A stretch of 64,000 bases of DNA from Micropterix aruncella. Its lineage: Eukaryota > Arthropoda > Insecta > Lepidoptera > Micropterigidae. Below are positions 45,605-56,833 of this stretch, piece after piece. Each line of letters starts with the position of its first letter. Position 1 is the stretch's first letter. The DNA lies in contig OX155955.1 in NCBI GenBank assembly GCA_944548615.1, positions 4,017,863-4,081,862 on the forward strand, read 5' to 3'. A program made the translations under genes and the position numbers. The notes beneath the pieces were generated by a model. The model was not told where the DNA came from. It was given only the letters and a program-made list of their open reading frames with translations, and did no database searches.

Positions 45605-46350
45605 TCTATACTTCTATACTAATATTATAAAGAGGTAAAGTTTGTGACGTTGTAGGAAGTAATCTCTGGATCTACTGAACCGATTTTTAAAATTCTTTTA
45701 CGAATAGAAAGCGACGTTATTTGGGAGTGTCATATGGCTATATATTAATCCGAACAATGAAAAGACTTTTTCGTGGTCGTTGGATTTACAAAGTAATTCG
45801 GAGAAAAACAGTCGAATGAAAACGTTTCTTACGAACGCTACTTTAACGATGAGAGATATATGATTGAGTTCTAGAGAAAAGTTGTAGAGCTTAGTAATAC
45901 CTACAAAAAAGTAAGGGAAATCATATGTCTAAATTTTGTATTTAAGTCACAAAAAGTAGTTTTTTAAATGTAAAAATAATTTAAATCGTTAGGTCATGTT
46001 TATTGGTCAAATTATCAACAATTATGAATTCATATCAAAATAAGTAAGTTTATCGTCTCAAGTGACAAAAGACTTTTCCCTTTTACTGCATATGATTTCC
46101 CTTTTACTGCATAAATGGTTAAAGAGATAAGACACTCACAAATAGGACACTCACAAGAAGACACTCACAAATAACGGTAATATATTCAAATTGGCATGCA
46201 AATACATACTTACATATGCAGTAAAAATATAACCCTTCTTTAGGCAGTCAGGAAATAAATCATAGCACTCAGTACTAACCGAACCACACTCATAATTTCA
46301 TCACAAGTAAAATTTTTTACCGCCCAACGAAGTGGGCACGGGTCAGCTAG
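45605..46350 (+). mobile_element. Complete non-autonomous Helitron
   Basis: Starts TCTATACTTCTATACTAATA and ends with the GCCCA/TGGGC hairpin and GGTCAGCTAG, followed by T. It is collinear with 8229-8970 and 62288-63050. It carries ACACTCACAAATA repeats near the 3' end. No Rep/helicase frame. Part of the internal sequence (TTAGGTCATGTTTATTGGTC) also occurs upstream at 45446, suggesting a partial tandem copy. Confidence 0.88.
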
Positions 46351-47960
46351 TGTATACATATAATACGTAATATATGTTTACAAATAATAACATATATATA
46401 AAACATGTAATATAACTTCATTTAATTAGGTAACATTAAGTAATTAATTAAGTAACAATTAGGTCACATTAAAGTAACAATTATGTAACGTAATTAGGTA
46501 ACATTAATAATAATTTAATTTAAAACAACATGTATTATAACAATGTAATGTAATATATGTATACATATGATATGTAATATAAGTATACGTATAATATGTA
46601 ATATATGTATACAACATGTAATATTACTTAATTTAATTTCGTGTAAAATAATTTAATCTCTATTACTGCCCTTACCGAAGTACATGTTTACATAATGTTT
46701 AGGTTAATTTATATTTAGAAAACTACTTTTATAGGAAAAGTTTTACCTGTAGGATTAACCCTCTATCAGCGGGCGATTTTCCGATCGACTTGGTCTGTAT
46801 TCTACGATACAGGTCGTAACTTGTCCGTTCCCGTTAGCCCTGCTACTTAAGAAAGTGAAAAATGCGACTCTTGATGTTACAGAGCAATAGAAAAATATTC
46901 AATGGGTAAATAGCGGAAATACAGAAATTACATATATGCAACGCGATAATATCGTACCGAATCGTATAGAAAGAGCTAAACGCTCATTGAGCGTCTCCCG
47001 CGGTTGGAGGGTCAATTATATATCCGATATTATATCGCCAGTTAGGCACCCCTGAAAGACGTCAATCGGTGAAGTCATCGGGATGTATACGAAGTGATTT
47101 TCCTACCTTCATTACGCCGGGCAATATTACAATAAGGAAAACGAAGTTCGTATGAATGCCCACGACGGCAGTCGATACGGCAAAAGGGCGGTATCGCAAT
47201 GTATGGTATAATCTGCGGTTGAAATATTTAGGTAATGTATATATATACATATTATATTTTTTTCTGACACAACCGTGGCACTCAAATAAGACTCAGGAAG
47301 TGGGCTGGCCTTATCACAGGAGTGCCTAGCAGGGCAGGCTCAGTTTCACTTTACTCGGCACATTAGGAAAACAAACTTTTTCTATGATGCAAACGATGTA
47401 TGCCTAAATTTAGAAGCATATGACGGTAACTTCTGAGTTTTACATTGACATTACATTTACTTTGTGCTCTTGCATTTGAATATATATAAATAAGATAAAA
47501 AACTAAATTTTATATTGAAATAAAAAAGTCTCCGATTTAATATTAAATGTATATGTAACTAAGTAAATAAAAAAAATGCATAACCGTACTTATCTGCCCA
47601 GTAAATCCATAAATTATATTTACACGGTAACATTCAGCAATTATAAATATAAATTTTAGTTGCACCGTTGATATATTTGCCAAAAAAGACAAAAGAATAA
47701 AGGTGAATCGCTTAAACCCAAACTATATATTACGGATGACACATTTGTTGGCATGATCTATTATCATACTGATCATAGTGTCAGTCAAACATCTATCGTT
47801 CGTCCTTAAATCGTTAACGCCAGAACCCGTCTACAATCGACTCTACAATCCGAAGTAATCGTTCAATACTTAAAACTGTTAGAACGAAAAGTCGTCGACT
47901 CGGCAATAAGCGAGAGTCGGCCGTTGCTGACAGTGATATAAAATTTTAAAAAACATTCAC
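46351..47960. other. AT-rich spacer with short tandem words
   Basis: AATTAGGTAACATTAA-like and ATATGTATACATATAATATG-like words recur between 46420 and 46640. No gene is seen; the 62-codon minus-strand frame at 47062-47250 is unrecognised. Confidence 0.5.
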
Positions 47961-48450
47961 TTGGCATAATCAATATAAAACGTGTAATTGACGTCAATAT
48001 TATATAATAATGGATATTATTATATAATAATAATGTTATAACTTGCCACTAGAATGCGCTGCAGCACATCAACTACTATACCGATTTTATTTATAAAGGC
48101 GAAATAAAAAGTTGAAAAGGACTAATGAACCAATGTAATTTTTTTAAATAGAGATAGCTTCAATGTTATTTTTTTAAATAGAGATAGCTGAAGGAACGGT
48201 GAGTAAAATAGGCTACATGTGGGGGGAGGAGAGGGGTGAGAGTGGAAAGGAAAGGAAACTGATACCCGAGCATCACCGGGTAACATTCCACTAGTTATGT
48301 ATACTATTACTCCGCTGTCATATGTGCATTGTTATCTGATCAGCATACAAACATTCTAAAGTTTCACTCAGAGACTGCGCCAGCTCAGATGGATATCTCC
48401 GGCAAAGAATAAAATAAAACAATCCAGCATGCATTTTAGGTTCTCTTTAT
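47961..48450. other. Spacer containing a repeat shared with 25.9 and 26.9 kb
   Basis: TAACTTGCCACTAGAATGCG then CTGCAGCACATCAACTA (about 48038-48080) matches the CTCF-like region at 25.9 kb and the related sequence near 26.95 kb. A TTTTTTTAAATAGAGATAGC word is repeated directly at 48137 and 48169. Confidence 0.45.
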
Positions 48451-48914
48451 TTTCAGCAGTTTCTCATTTTCAGCGGCGGAAAATGCCCCGCGAGACGTTT
48501 CAGCGGCGCGAGAGCGAGAGGGCAGATCCTTCAAAACTGTAAGGAAATTTAAGACTCATTCTGTAAAAGCTTCGGTCCGCATTTTTCAAAAGGGAGCGGG
48601 AAATGTCCGCGAAGCATTTTTCGCGGTAGTCGACATGAAAAGCCTGAAACGCGAGAAGATATTACCGTGATTACCCTTAATGGAAGTCTCGATGGGGTAA
48701 TATGGCCGACCTTCGTTTTAACATTCAACAAGTTGTTGTAATGGCAAAAGCTGCAGGTAATATTTTTTGTATTTAGAAGGACTTACCTTTTTTCACTGCA
48801 GCTGCAACGGTAGTTTATTCTAATATAAAATCCGAACCTACCTGATGTTATAGTAATACTATGTACATTTTAACAATTACGACTAAACTAAAGAAATGTT
48901 ACCTGTTTATTTTA
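48451..48914. other. Moderately GC-rich spacer
   Basis: 48465-48720 is CpG-containing and single-copy in the window. No domain in the 60-codon minus-strand frame. Confidence 0.35.
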
Positions 48915-49475
48915 CTGTCCTGGCAAGGGAAGTATTGTAAACGTCTGCCTGTGTGTAAGTATCTGTCTGCCTATGTGTAAGCATTCCTTTACGATAGCGC
49001 CCAAACGCTTCGTCCAATTAAGTTGCAATTTGTCATGCAGGCATCATTTAATCATGGCGAGATTTAAAATAGGCCATATTGCGGTTGAATTCGGTCCACT
49101 AGGGGTTCAGTTAGAGGCTTGAAATTCGGTACATATATGCCTTGTTGGACCGAAATTATGCAGTGAAATGAAGTTATGTTTGAACGAAATTATGTTTGAT
49201 TGGATCATCTCGTATATAAAATGACGCAAATTATATTTATTGTCCGCCATACTTAACAAAATAATACATAATTTTAGAAAAAATAACAATTCAATACTTT
49301 GGAAAAATATTATTTCAATTCCACGGAAAAAAAACCACAAATATACTACGAATTGCCGCGCAGGGCGAGGTTGGGTTGGAACGCTCCCGGGAAGGGGGGG
49401 GGGAGAGGTTGGTGGGGGGTTTTGTCTACTTGCCGGGCAAGTCTTGGGGTGACAAAACCGATTTTTTAATAAGTA
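48915..49475 (-). repeat. Poly-C family repeat, minus-strand copy
   Basis: Read in reverse: CCCCAAGACTTGCCCGGCAA, GTAGACAAAACCCCCC, a C-run, an AT block, TGTACCGAATTTCAAGCC, a CGCTATCGTAAAGGAATG region, CAGACAGATACTTACACACA, and CTTCCCTTGCCAGGAC. The order is the same as at 23572-24190 and 61303-61830. The G-run at 49387-49396 is the poly-C block seen from the other strand. Confidence 0.65.
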
Positions 49476-49515
49476 CTTGACTACGGTGAAGTTTGTGATA
49501 CAGATGACAGGTTAT

Positions 49516-50680
49516 TTTGCTGGAGCGTCTGCAAAACGTCCGTCTAGGGCATGTCTTTACCTTTCGACAGTTTGATCACATTAGTTGCTTTCGTGAGCAA
49601 CTTCACTGGCTATCCAAAAAAAACTGCTATCCTATATGCTATCCAAAAAAAACAATGTTGTCGCTACATAACTACAACATTCTCAATCACTCTTCTTCTA
49701 CCTCACAACTTCTACCTACCACAACTTCTACCTCAAAAACAAATTCCACCTTTTGGAAGGCTACGGTCTTCCACTTCGATCAAGCCGGGATAAATCACTT
49801 GCTATTCCGCTACATCACTTCTGTCTCTTTTACTGTCATTCTGCTCGTGTATGAGATAGCGAATGGTTTCGTGCAGCTTGGGCCGTAAGATCCAATGTGA
49901 TCTCGAGTCGGCCTAACTTCCGATTCAGCTCCTATTCAGTAGCTTTCTCGTGTGAGGGACTACCCCGGGAAGGGCTTTCGCGTCTCAGGCCTCACGGTTG
50001 GTGAATCAGTTTCCCCTGAGAACTGCCTTCCGGCGCTACTGGACGGTTTGCGCAGAGTGCGGTGTTGGCCAATAGTTTGAACAGCACTCTGACTAATTAC
50101 TGAAGGAGTGTGGAGACTATGGAAATATACTGTCTTCTAAGCAGCGAAGGTGGATGTTGACCTGTTATCATGCCACTCTCAACAGCATAAGCATTGTATG
50201 CCCTGGTGCGCGATAAATTCATATTGAATTACCGCTATAATACAACACGTAGAGGCCGCGCAAGCGACTTCGGTCACTTAACCAGTCGGGAGGACGGAGG
50301 TATCCTAAAGGTTAATTCAGACGGAGATATCCTGTTAAAACTGGTAGCCAGGGGTCGAGGTGGCTCACTGGGTTACAGTCGTAGTGCCTCGCCGTAAGGC
50401 GTTGAACTCTGGCGGATTCGTAGCTTTGCTGGACGGTTGATTTGTATCGTCGCAAAGTCCTCTACGCTCACCCCACGGGAGACAGAACGATCATTATCGT
50501 TAAAACTTCCTGGGGTGCGGATTCGCCCGTTGTAGTCGACTTGTCCAAATGCTCGTTTATGGAATCAACTTCTACACACTGACAGGCATGCAACTTCATT
50601 GCTCACTTTTTAAATGTTGCTGAAAAAATATTTTCTTCTACGCTGCTACTAAATAAGTACCCCCTTATCCTTAATCTTAA
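49516..50680 (+). mobile_element. Jockey-like LINE 3' part, split by a retroposon
   Basis: Before the insertion the frames give LERLQNVR, FDHISCFREQLHWL and similar thumb-region blocks. After it (50562 on) they give LWNQLLHTDRHATSLLTF and LLKKYF. Stops and shifts are frequent. The copy lies head-to-tail just upstream of a second, better preserved copy at 50686-51665. Confidence 0.65.
49854..50549 (+). mobile_element. SINE-like retroposon, copy F (inside a LINE)
   Basis: Flanked by TGCTCGTGTATG (49842-49853) and TGCTCGTTTATG (50550-50561), a 12-bp duplication with one change. It ends GATTCGCCCGTTGTAGTCGAC plus a few bases, as in the other copies. Central words AGGCCGCGCAAGCGACTTCG and CGCCGTAAGGCGTTGAACTC are conserved. 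Older than copies A, C and D by substitution level. The LINE was already there when it inserted. Confidence 0.8.
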
Positions 50681-50685
50681 CTTCT

Positions 50686-51319
50686 ATGTCATCTTTACGT
50701 CAAATAGAAATCGAGGGCAACGTCATTAGGTATCCTAAAGTCGTAAAGAATTTAGGCATACTCGTGGACAAGACACTTTCTTGGCAAGCACAAGTCAATG
50801 AAGTAAGCAGGCGAATATATAAAGGCTTTTATAGCCTTCGAAGGTTGCAGAGACTCTTCCCTTTAAGCACAAAGCTAACCATAGCCCAAAGTCTGCTTCT
50901 GCCGTTACTAGACTACGCCGATGTCGCCGATCTCACCAAAAACAGACTGAAAAAGCTTGAGCGCCTACAGAACATGACCATGTTTCCGAGTACAAAATTG
51001 CAATGGCTTCGTATACGGGACCGGAGAAATTTTCATATCCTTTCACTTTTTTTAAATATCCTACACTATCCTACATCTCCCTCCTACCTCAACAAGGCTT
51101 TTACCGGGTTAGGAGGTCATGGTCTCCCACTTCGTTCAAGTCAGATTAAAAACCCTACGTATCCCAAAGCACAAAACCCTGTTTTTTTCATACTCCTTCT
51201 CCGTACATGCAGATCGGCTGTGGAATCAGCTTCCTCTAACTATTAGAGGCGCTAGCTCGCTGTCCACCTTTAACCAATCTTCGAAAAACACTTCCTTTCA
51301 CAATAAATATGAACCATAA
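50686..51319 (+). pseudogene. LINE reverse transcriptase thumb/C-terminal part
   Basis: Reads VVKNLGILVDKTLSWQAQVN, SRRIYKGFYSLRRLQRLFPL, LLLPLLDYADV, LERLQNM, LQWLRIRDRRNFHILSL and then, after one shift near 51120-51200, ADRLWNQLPLTIRGASSLST before a stop at 51319. These are the blocks after the YADD box in jockey-type ORF2, so the catalytic palm is absent. About 210 residues remain with a single evident frameshift. Confidence 0.85.
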
Positions 51320-51665
51320 ATTCTAACCTTTCCGTTATCCCCTCCCTTTCATTACCTTATTTTGGCAGTTTATTTATTTACCTATTTATTTATATATTAA
51401 TATATGTATGTATATATGCATTATTTGCAACTCGAAAATTTATTTATTTATTTAATGTTGGCTTTAGATACACACGAAATGCATAATATATGATATAATT
51501 TCAAATTTCATTTTATATATTTTTGTATCATATTGTACTTCAATTTTTGCCTACTCTTCTTTTTACAACAGCATGTTGGTTGACTGGAAGATATTGTAAT
51601 GTAGCAATAAGTCCGCCATTGTACCTTTTTTTTCTGTGCAATAAAAAGATTTTCATTCATTTATC
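50686..51665 (+). mobile_element. Jockey-like LINE, 5'-truncated, with 3' UTR
   Basis: Coding remnant 50686-51319 followed by a 3' UTR ending AATGTAGCAATAAGTCCGCC and GTGCAATAAAAAGATTTTC. The same 3' tail occurs alone at 20560-20715. Confidence 0.7.
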
Positions 51666-52059
51666 CTTTATTCTTGCCTGGGCAAGCATAGTAAAAAATG
51701 GAATAATCTCTAACATATTTATGGGCTTGTATTTGTTTAAGTGTATTTTAAATTTACCTTTATTACTTCTTTTTGTACTGTATGGCTATAATTAAATATT
51801 AAATTATCAAATGGTCGACTGTAAGATATTGTTTCTGCATATTTCTGACAGCGATAAATCCATTATTTCTGCATATTTTTTGTTTTTTAAACCAGCGTAA
51901 TATTTATACAGTATATTATTTTAAGTGCAATAAACTTATTTTATACGATTCTATTCTACTTTATTACTTTAATATTATTTACAAAAACTGTATTTTTTTA
52001 TTGGGTATGCAAATATCAGTACATAATAATTAGGCGATTTATTGTAAAAAAGACTAATG
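51666..52059. other. AT-rich spacer
   Basis: No gene seen; a 90-codon hydrophobic frame (51523-51795) is AT-driven and overlaps the LINE 3' UTR. Confidence 0.45.
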
Positions 52060-52170
52060 TATTCTAATCTTGTATTCTAATGTGTTCTAATCTTGTATTC
52101 TAATGTGTTCTAATCTTGTATAATTCTAATCTTGTATAATAGCGTACTCTAATGGTATTCTAATCTTTCT
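52060..52170. repeat. Minisatellite, TCTAATCTTGTAT units
   Basis: GTATTCTAATGTGTTCTAATCTT and shorter variants repeat about four to five times with units of roughly 17-23 bp. Likely replication slippage. Confidence 0.75.
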
Positions 52171-53024
52171 GTACTAATTTTGTGATTTCTAAAGAGTTAA
52201 ATTTGAAAAAAATATATTTTCAAGCTATCGTTTGTTTATGGAAATATAATTTCTTTGAAAACAATAAATATCAACATATTGCTATATATTATTCAAGTAT
52301 ATCACTAAGTTTAATTCTGTACACCACAATTGGTCGTCGCGCTTGTATGTGATAACACATACGCAGTTGCAATATGCCACTCCGTAATCGAAGTTCAAAT
52401 TATGGAAAAACAAGGCACGCTCGTTAATCCGCAAAATTTCATATTTCAATATGAATATAACATTATGTCCGTGTTTACCGAATGCAGCGCTGCAATTTGC
52501 TGCTCGGTTAATTGAGTTTGATTGCGAATGAATCAGCTTTATGATTCAATTGTGGCCCTCACCTCGCCATTTGTCAGGATGAAGTGTTCCAATTAGGCTA
52601 ATGACTATACCGCCGTTTAAACAAGGCCGCAATTCAATGCTGGAGCGAATCTCCGACACGCTATGGGACGATGTAGGCTGTTTGCGAAATTGAACCCTGG
52701 TATAATCGTAAATTATCGAATCTGGGGACCCGTCCACTTCCCTGGGATTTATAACAAGAGGAGCACACAAAACAATAAAACAGCGTAAGCAACAACACCG
52801 CATCAGAAGATAAATAACACCATTGATTATACAGGGTACACTAAAAAAATATTGGATTGATTCTTACATTAACATTTAGTTATCACGGTTTTATACAAAA
52901 CTAGCTGTTTCAGGCTAAATCGCTTAGCGTAAAGGTTCGAATCTATTTGTTTAATTAAGTAGGGTGGCGTTTATTTGCCTTTTAAGTATCTACTTTTATA
53001 TAAAAAGTGCAAGACGTCCCGGAC
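52171..53024. other. Spacer, partly balanced composition
   Basis: 52320-52810 is less AT-rich and holds frames of 61 (plus) and 85 (minus) codons with no recognised domain. Possibly host DNA. Confidence 0.35.
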
Positions 53025-53312
53025 AAATGTTGTTTGTTTGTTTCTACCCTTTATTGAGAAATTTCACAATGGGCGGGTTTATTGTCATATTATGACAATT
53101 TATTACAACCAACTCCACTATGACGTATTTATATGTATGTATGCATGTAACATGTGTGTAAGTGTGCGTCTTATTATTGCATTCGATCGACAGAATTGAA
53201 AAATGCAATTCCGTTAATTAGATCCCAACGGAAAATGGTGACCCGGCCGGGAATCGAACCCGGGACCTTACAACGTAAGATCAGGCGACCTAACCACTAT
53301 GCCACCGGGCCG
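53025..53312 (-). mobile_element. tRNA-derived SINE, full length
   Basis: On the minus strand it begins with a tRNA-like head (TGGCATAGTGGTTAGGTCGCC as the A box region; GGTTCGATTCCC as the B box, complement of 53249-53260). The body follows with GTTGGGATCTAATTAACGGA and ATTCTGTCGATCGAATGC, then GGTTGTAATAAATTGTCATA and a (CAAA)n-like tail. Copies also lie at 41066-41305 and 33772-33870. A SINE of this kind is transcribed by RNA polymerase III and moved by a LINE. Confidence 0.88.
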
Positions 53313-53340
53313 CGTGGCATAATGGTTAGGTCGCCTGCAT
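53313..53340 (+). mobile_element. Second SINE head, head-to-head
   Basis: TGGCATAATGGTTAGGTCGC on the plus strand repeats the SINE head in opposite orientation directly next to the minus-strand copy, producing a 25-bp palindrome arm (53280-53304 against 53316-53340) with about one mismatch. Only the head is left. Confidence 0.75.
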
Positions 53341-53679
53341 GCTACCTACCTTCATGCTACAAATTCATGCGACCTATCTCGTAAACGTACGCGTCTTGTT
53401 CATCACCACCTGTGCCGCCTTCCGTTGAACTCTGACCTTGCTGGACCCGCGGGCGTCGTCGCCCGCTAGGTATTTCGAGTTTCTTGTAAGCGTTACTAAT
53501 TTCATGATATCTCTATATCTACACCACCTAAAAACATACAGTAAATGGCTAATTTTATCTCCATTTAGCACCTGTGATAATCGATTATTTTATTTTGATA
53601 ACAATTCTTATTTCATTACTAATGTCTTCAACAAACACTGGCTCCTTATTTTTCCTATTTGTTGAGACATAAAAGCAGT
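53341..53679. other. Spacer
   Basis: No gene or repeat end recognised. Confidence 0.4.
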
Positions 53680-54116
53680 TATTGTAGCTTAAATATAAAA
53701 GTTGCACATATACTGTCACCGACTTTTAGAGATCTCTTTGAGGCCGATGTTTTTGTCACATATTGTTTTCACATAATATCAAACCGTTTCGTCAGCGCAC
53801 GCCGCGCGCCGGTAAAGCAACTCACCAGCTCATTTTTGTCCGAACTGATTACAAATATCGTAATTTTGTATTGAAAAACAATATGGATCACGATAAAATA
53901 TATATAAATAAAAATAGTTCCTGGGTTTTCTTCCTTAGTTTGTCCAACTTTGGGCTCCACCATGGAACTTTTCTTTTGGGGTCTTTGTCTTGAGCTCCTC
54001 TTTAGCAGCATTCCATTAGTTTTTTTTTAAAGTCGGATCAATAGTTTCGAAGACTACTACTTACATACATACTAACGAACATGCAAACATTACTTCTTTA
54101 TAATATTAGTATAGAT
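53680..54116 (-). mobile_element. Degraded Helitron
   Basis: The right end is the reverse complement of a Helitron start (ATCTATACTAATATTATAAAG at 54096-54116). The left part TAAATATAAAAGTTGCACATA then ACTGTCACCGACTTTT matches an internal segment of the Helitron at 8229-8970. The middle differs and the 3' CTAG end is not seen. Confidence 0.5.
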
Positions 54117-54341
54117 GAGGATGTTTCGGCTAATTTAAAAAGTGGTAAAATTGCATATATATTAGGGGTCGAAATTTCGATTGATAAAAGATTGTTGCTA
54201 CGCTACAACTACAAGAGTGAAGATTCCTCCAAGACACATTGCTAAAAGGATACAAATCCCACAGTCGCCCAGACGGCCGACGTGCGAGCGAGACGTCGCT
54301 TTACCGAAGGAAAGGGACGACAAGTAACACGTATGGTCCAA

Positions 54342-54672
54342 AACGTTCTGGCGTCCATGGCTTCAGAGCCATGGCTGCGGCGCCAGAACGTTACTAAAGA
54401 ATGTATGGAGGTGCACGCACTGGGCGGCCAGGCTCCCCTGGCTCCAGGAGCCGACAGCACGCGCACACGAGACAAGCGTCCAAAATGGGAGCCACTGGCT
54501 GCGCGCAGCCCAAATGTATGTGCTGCCTATGTGTGCGCGCGCATGGGGAGCCGGCTCCGCAGCCAGTTGTTTTGCGGCTGACACTGAGCGGCGACTCTGG
54601 CCGCCTAATTTGGCACCCTCCTTTTTCTGGCTCCACAGCCATGGCTCCGGAGCTGTGGACGCCAGTGCATTA
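54342..54672. mobile_element. GC-rich MITE with hairpins at both ends
   Basis: The left end CTGGCGTCCATGGCTTCAGA and the inward-read right end CTGGCGTCCACAGCTCCGGA continue GCCATGG and form ~27-bp inverted repeats (about 23/27). Each end folds on itself: 54342-54353 pairs perfectly with 54381-54392 (AACGTTCTGGCG), and TCCACAGC at 54632-54639 pairs with 54652-54659. The inside is full of GGCTCC/GGAGCC words. Frames of 82-108 codons on both strands are a by-product of GC content. No 8-bp or TA duplication is clear, so the superfamily is unknown. Confidence 0.65.
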
Positions 54673-56289
54673 TAAGCCAAACGACACCATACCGACCGGA
54701 CGCCGAATCAAAAATACTATAAAGTAATATACGTTACCGTGGAAACAATTTTAGGGAAATCGCAACAAGAAAAAAAACAAGAGACGGTATAGTTTACCGT
54801 GGCAAACAGGCAGGCACCTCATGACAAAAAAAGTGGACAAGAATTGGAATAGCCAACACATATAGAACTTGTAACACAGCATCTTAGGATAGACAAAGCC
54901 AGACAAATTTTTGTTACACAATAAGAATAAAGAACGCAGTATCGTTCATATTAACCCTTTGACAACCATACGCTTTGCCGTGGAGGATGGAAATTATGAA
55001 TAAATAGAACTGTTAAAGGGCCATGTAAATAACATATATGTCAAGTTTCGTGAAGATAAGTTTAATATTTTTTATATAAATTGATGATAGATATGTGTCC
55101 CTGTGGTCCAAATAAATTTGGCATACTATTAAATATGATTATATTAACTTAATAAGGGTCAGCACGTACTAAAAAAAATCCAATTGAAAAAGTTGCGATA
55201 AAATATTTTATTTTCTAATTCAAAACCATATTAGTAGGTCATTCGAGTTCGTTGTTCATTTGCGATGCTTTAAATAAAAACTATATAATTTCAAACAATA
55301 ATTTAATTGGCCAATATTACGATTCTGATGTCTAAATAACATGGAAAAAATATAATATACTTTTGAAAATGGTTTTGGAAATTATGGGACACATGTGTCC
55401 CATGGTCCTTAAACGGTTAAAGCGGAGTTCATTCGACGACGAACCGAAGCAGTTACTATTAGATTCGATAAAGGAAAAAATATTTAAAAGTTGTACATAA
55501 AATCTTCTTTCCAAATTTCTGTTTCAAATTTCATCGCAGTTAAGTACATATCATTTTTAATGGTAACTCGTCGTTCTAATTTAAAACATTAGATAGAAAT
55601 ATTGATAACTCGACGTATTCCTGGCAGGACGTTTTATGACAGCCAAAATGCAACAAATTTAACCCTTTATGCGTACGGCCGAAAATCAATAATTTTTGAG
55701 AATTTTCAATTTTACTTTTTTTGGCATTGACCCAGAATTTTCCATTTAAAACTAAATTATAAAATAACCACTTATTAAATAATCTTCACTTATTTTTATT
55801 GCATAACTGATACTTTGACTAAGCTAAAAAAAATGTAACCTAACTGCAGAATTCTCATTTATGGCCTATAAAATTGATTTTTTTTATATTTTTCGTACAT
55901 GTTATACCTACTTCAGAAAAAATCACTACCGCATTAAGAGTGTATCTTACTTGAATAACTTACTCTTTAATCAGCTATTTAAAAATGTAATAATACTTAT
56001 TTCATACCTTTTATTCTTAACAAATGGTGTGTTTTACTTATTGCAAATAGAGCGCAGCTAATTAATTAAGGTCGTCTATATTTCTGGAAAATTAAATTAA
56101 ACCAAAAATTTAATACTTTCAATTTTATTACATTTTTATACATTTTGCTCGATGTGACCACCGCCAACGATATATTAGGGTCAACAGTATTCCAATGGTG
56201 TGACAAAATCTGCTATAAAATTTGTTTGATTAAGTCGCGTCTAAGTTTGAACCGAGTGTTCAATAAATAACAAGTAAGTTACTTAAGTT
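54673..56289. other. AT-rich spacer, no gene seen
   Basis: Short frames only. ATGTGTCCC occurs in opposite contexts near 55092 and 55393, without a larger pattern. Confidence 0.5.
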
Positions 56290-56700
56290 GCAAAGCTTCT
56301 TCTGGGTTGTGTCAGCGCTGGCTCACAGGCTATACCATCTGGTACTCTCTGGCACGAGTCCACTTACCTCGTACCCAGCGGATACCCGGCACAAAGACAT
56401 TCCTCTAAGTATCTCCTCGCCGCGTCGCCGCCACCCTTCCGCCTCCCCGTGCACTCCACATAGCCCCGAAGTTGTCGCTCGCATAAATCGGGTGCGCGCG
56501 AAACAATGGCGGCACATCCGGCGCTTCCTTCCCGGCGCGCGACTCGATTATTCCACTTCCGGCGCCCGGCCAGCGGCTCGCCCAACCGTGAAATTTCCCT
56601 ACTCAACTTCGGACTGCGATACGCACCCGACCAAGTTTTACCGCCACGCGACCGCTCCGCTTCTGCGGCTTCGCGGTATATTTAGAGAATTCGCTTGATA
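56290..56700. other. GC/CpG-rich island, unassigned
   Basis: A compact CpG-rich block with overlapping frames of 136 codons (plus, 56288-56698) and 64-80 codons (minus). No domain is visible; the plus frame is rich in Arg, Pro, Ser and His as expected from unselected GC-rich DNA. It could be host promoter DNA or part of a larger repeat whose tail recurs at 57.6 kb. Confidence 0.4.
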
Positions 56701-56833
56701 TTGCACCAGACGCGGTGAGCGTGAAATCCTAAACACGTAATTTAAGTAACGCTAACAATAACTATTTACTCTACCTTATAAGAGATAAATTAAAATATTT
56801 TTTTTAAATTACAAAAACAACCTTTACTTTCTA

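Larger units (their letters stand above)
44111..46350 (+). mobile_element. Composite Helitron with nested insertions
   Basis: Starts TCCTACTAATATTATAAACG, a typical insect Helitron 5' end, and runs to the CTAG end at 46350. It shares its first 220 bp and the AATTCTAAGCGTCAAC segment with 61971-62275. Inside it are a TTAA-flanked MITE (44338-44600), an RTE mini-element (about 44750-45022) and a second Helitron 5' start at 45605. Both here and at 62288 that inner start is preceded by AACCGCGACCGTGTCGTAAT, so the two-start layout was itself copied. Confidence 0.7.

Noticed and set aside
53249..53312. Possible tRNA gene
   Set aside because: It has A and B boxes but is followed by a SINE body and tail, and a related copy exists at 41066. 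No acceptor stem closes.
54401..54727. 108-codon plus-strand and 105-codon minus-strand frames
   Set aside because: They are products of the GC-rich palindromic MITE; the same inverted words encode both.
56288..56698. 136-codon plus-strand open frame
   Set aside because: GC-rich, overlapped by frames on the other strand, composition biased to Arg/Pro/Ser/His, no motif. Treated as noncoding GC-rich DNA.
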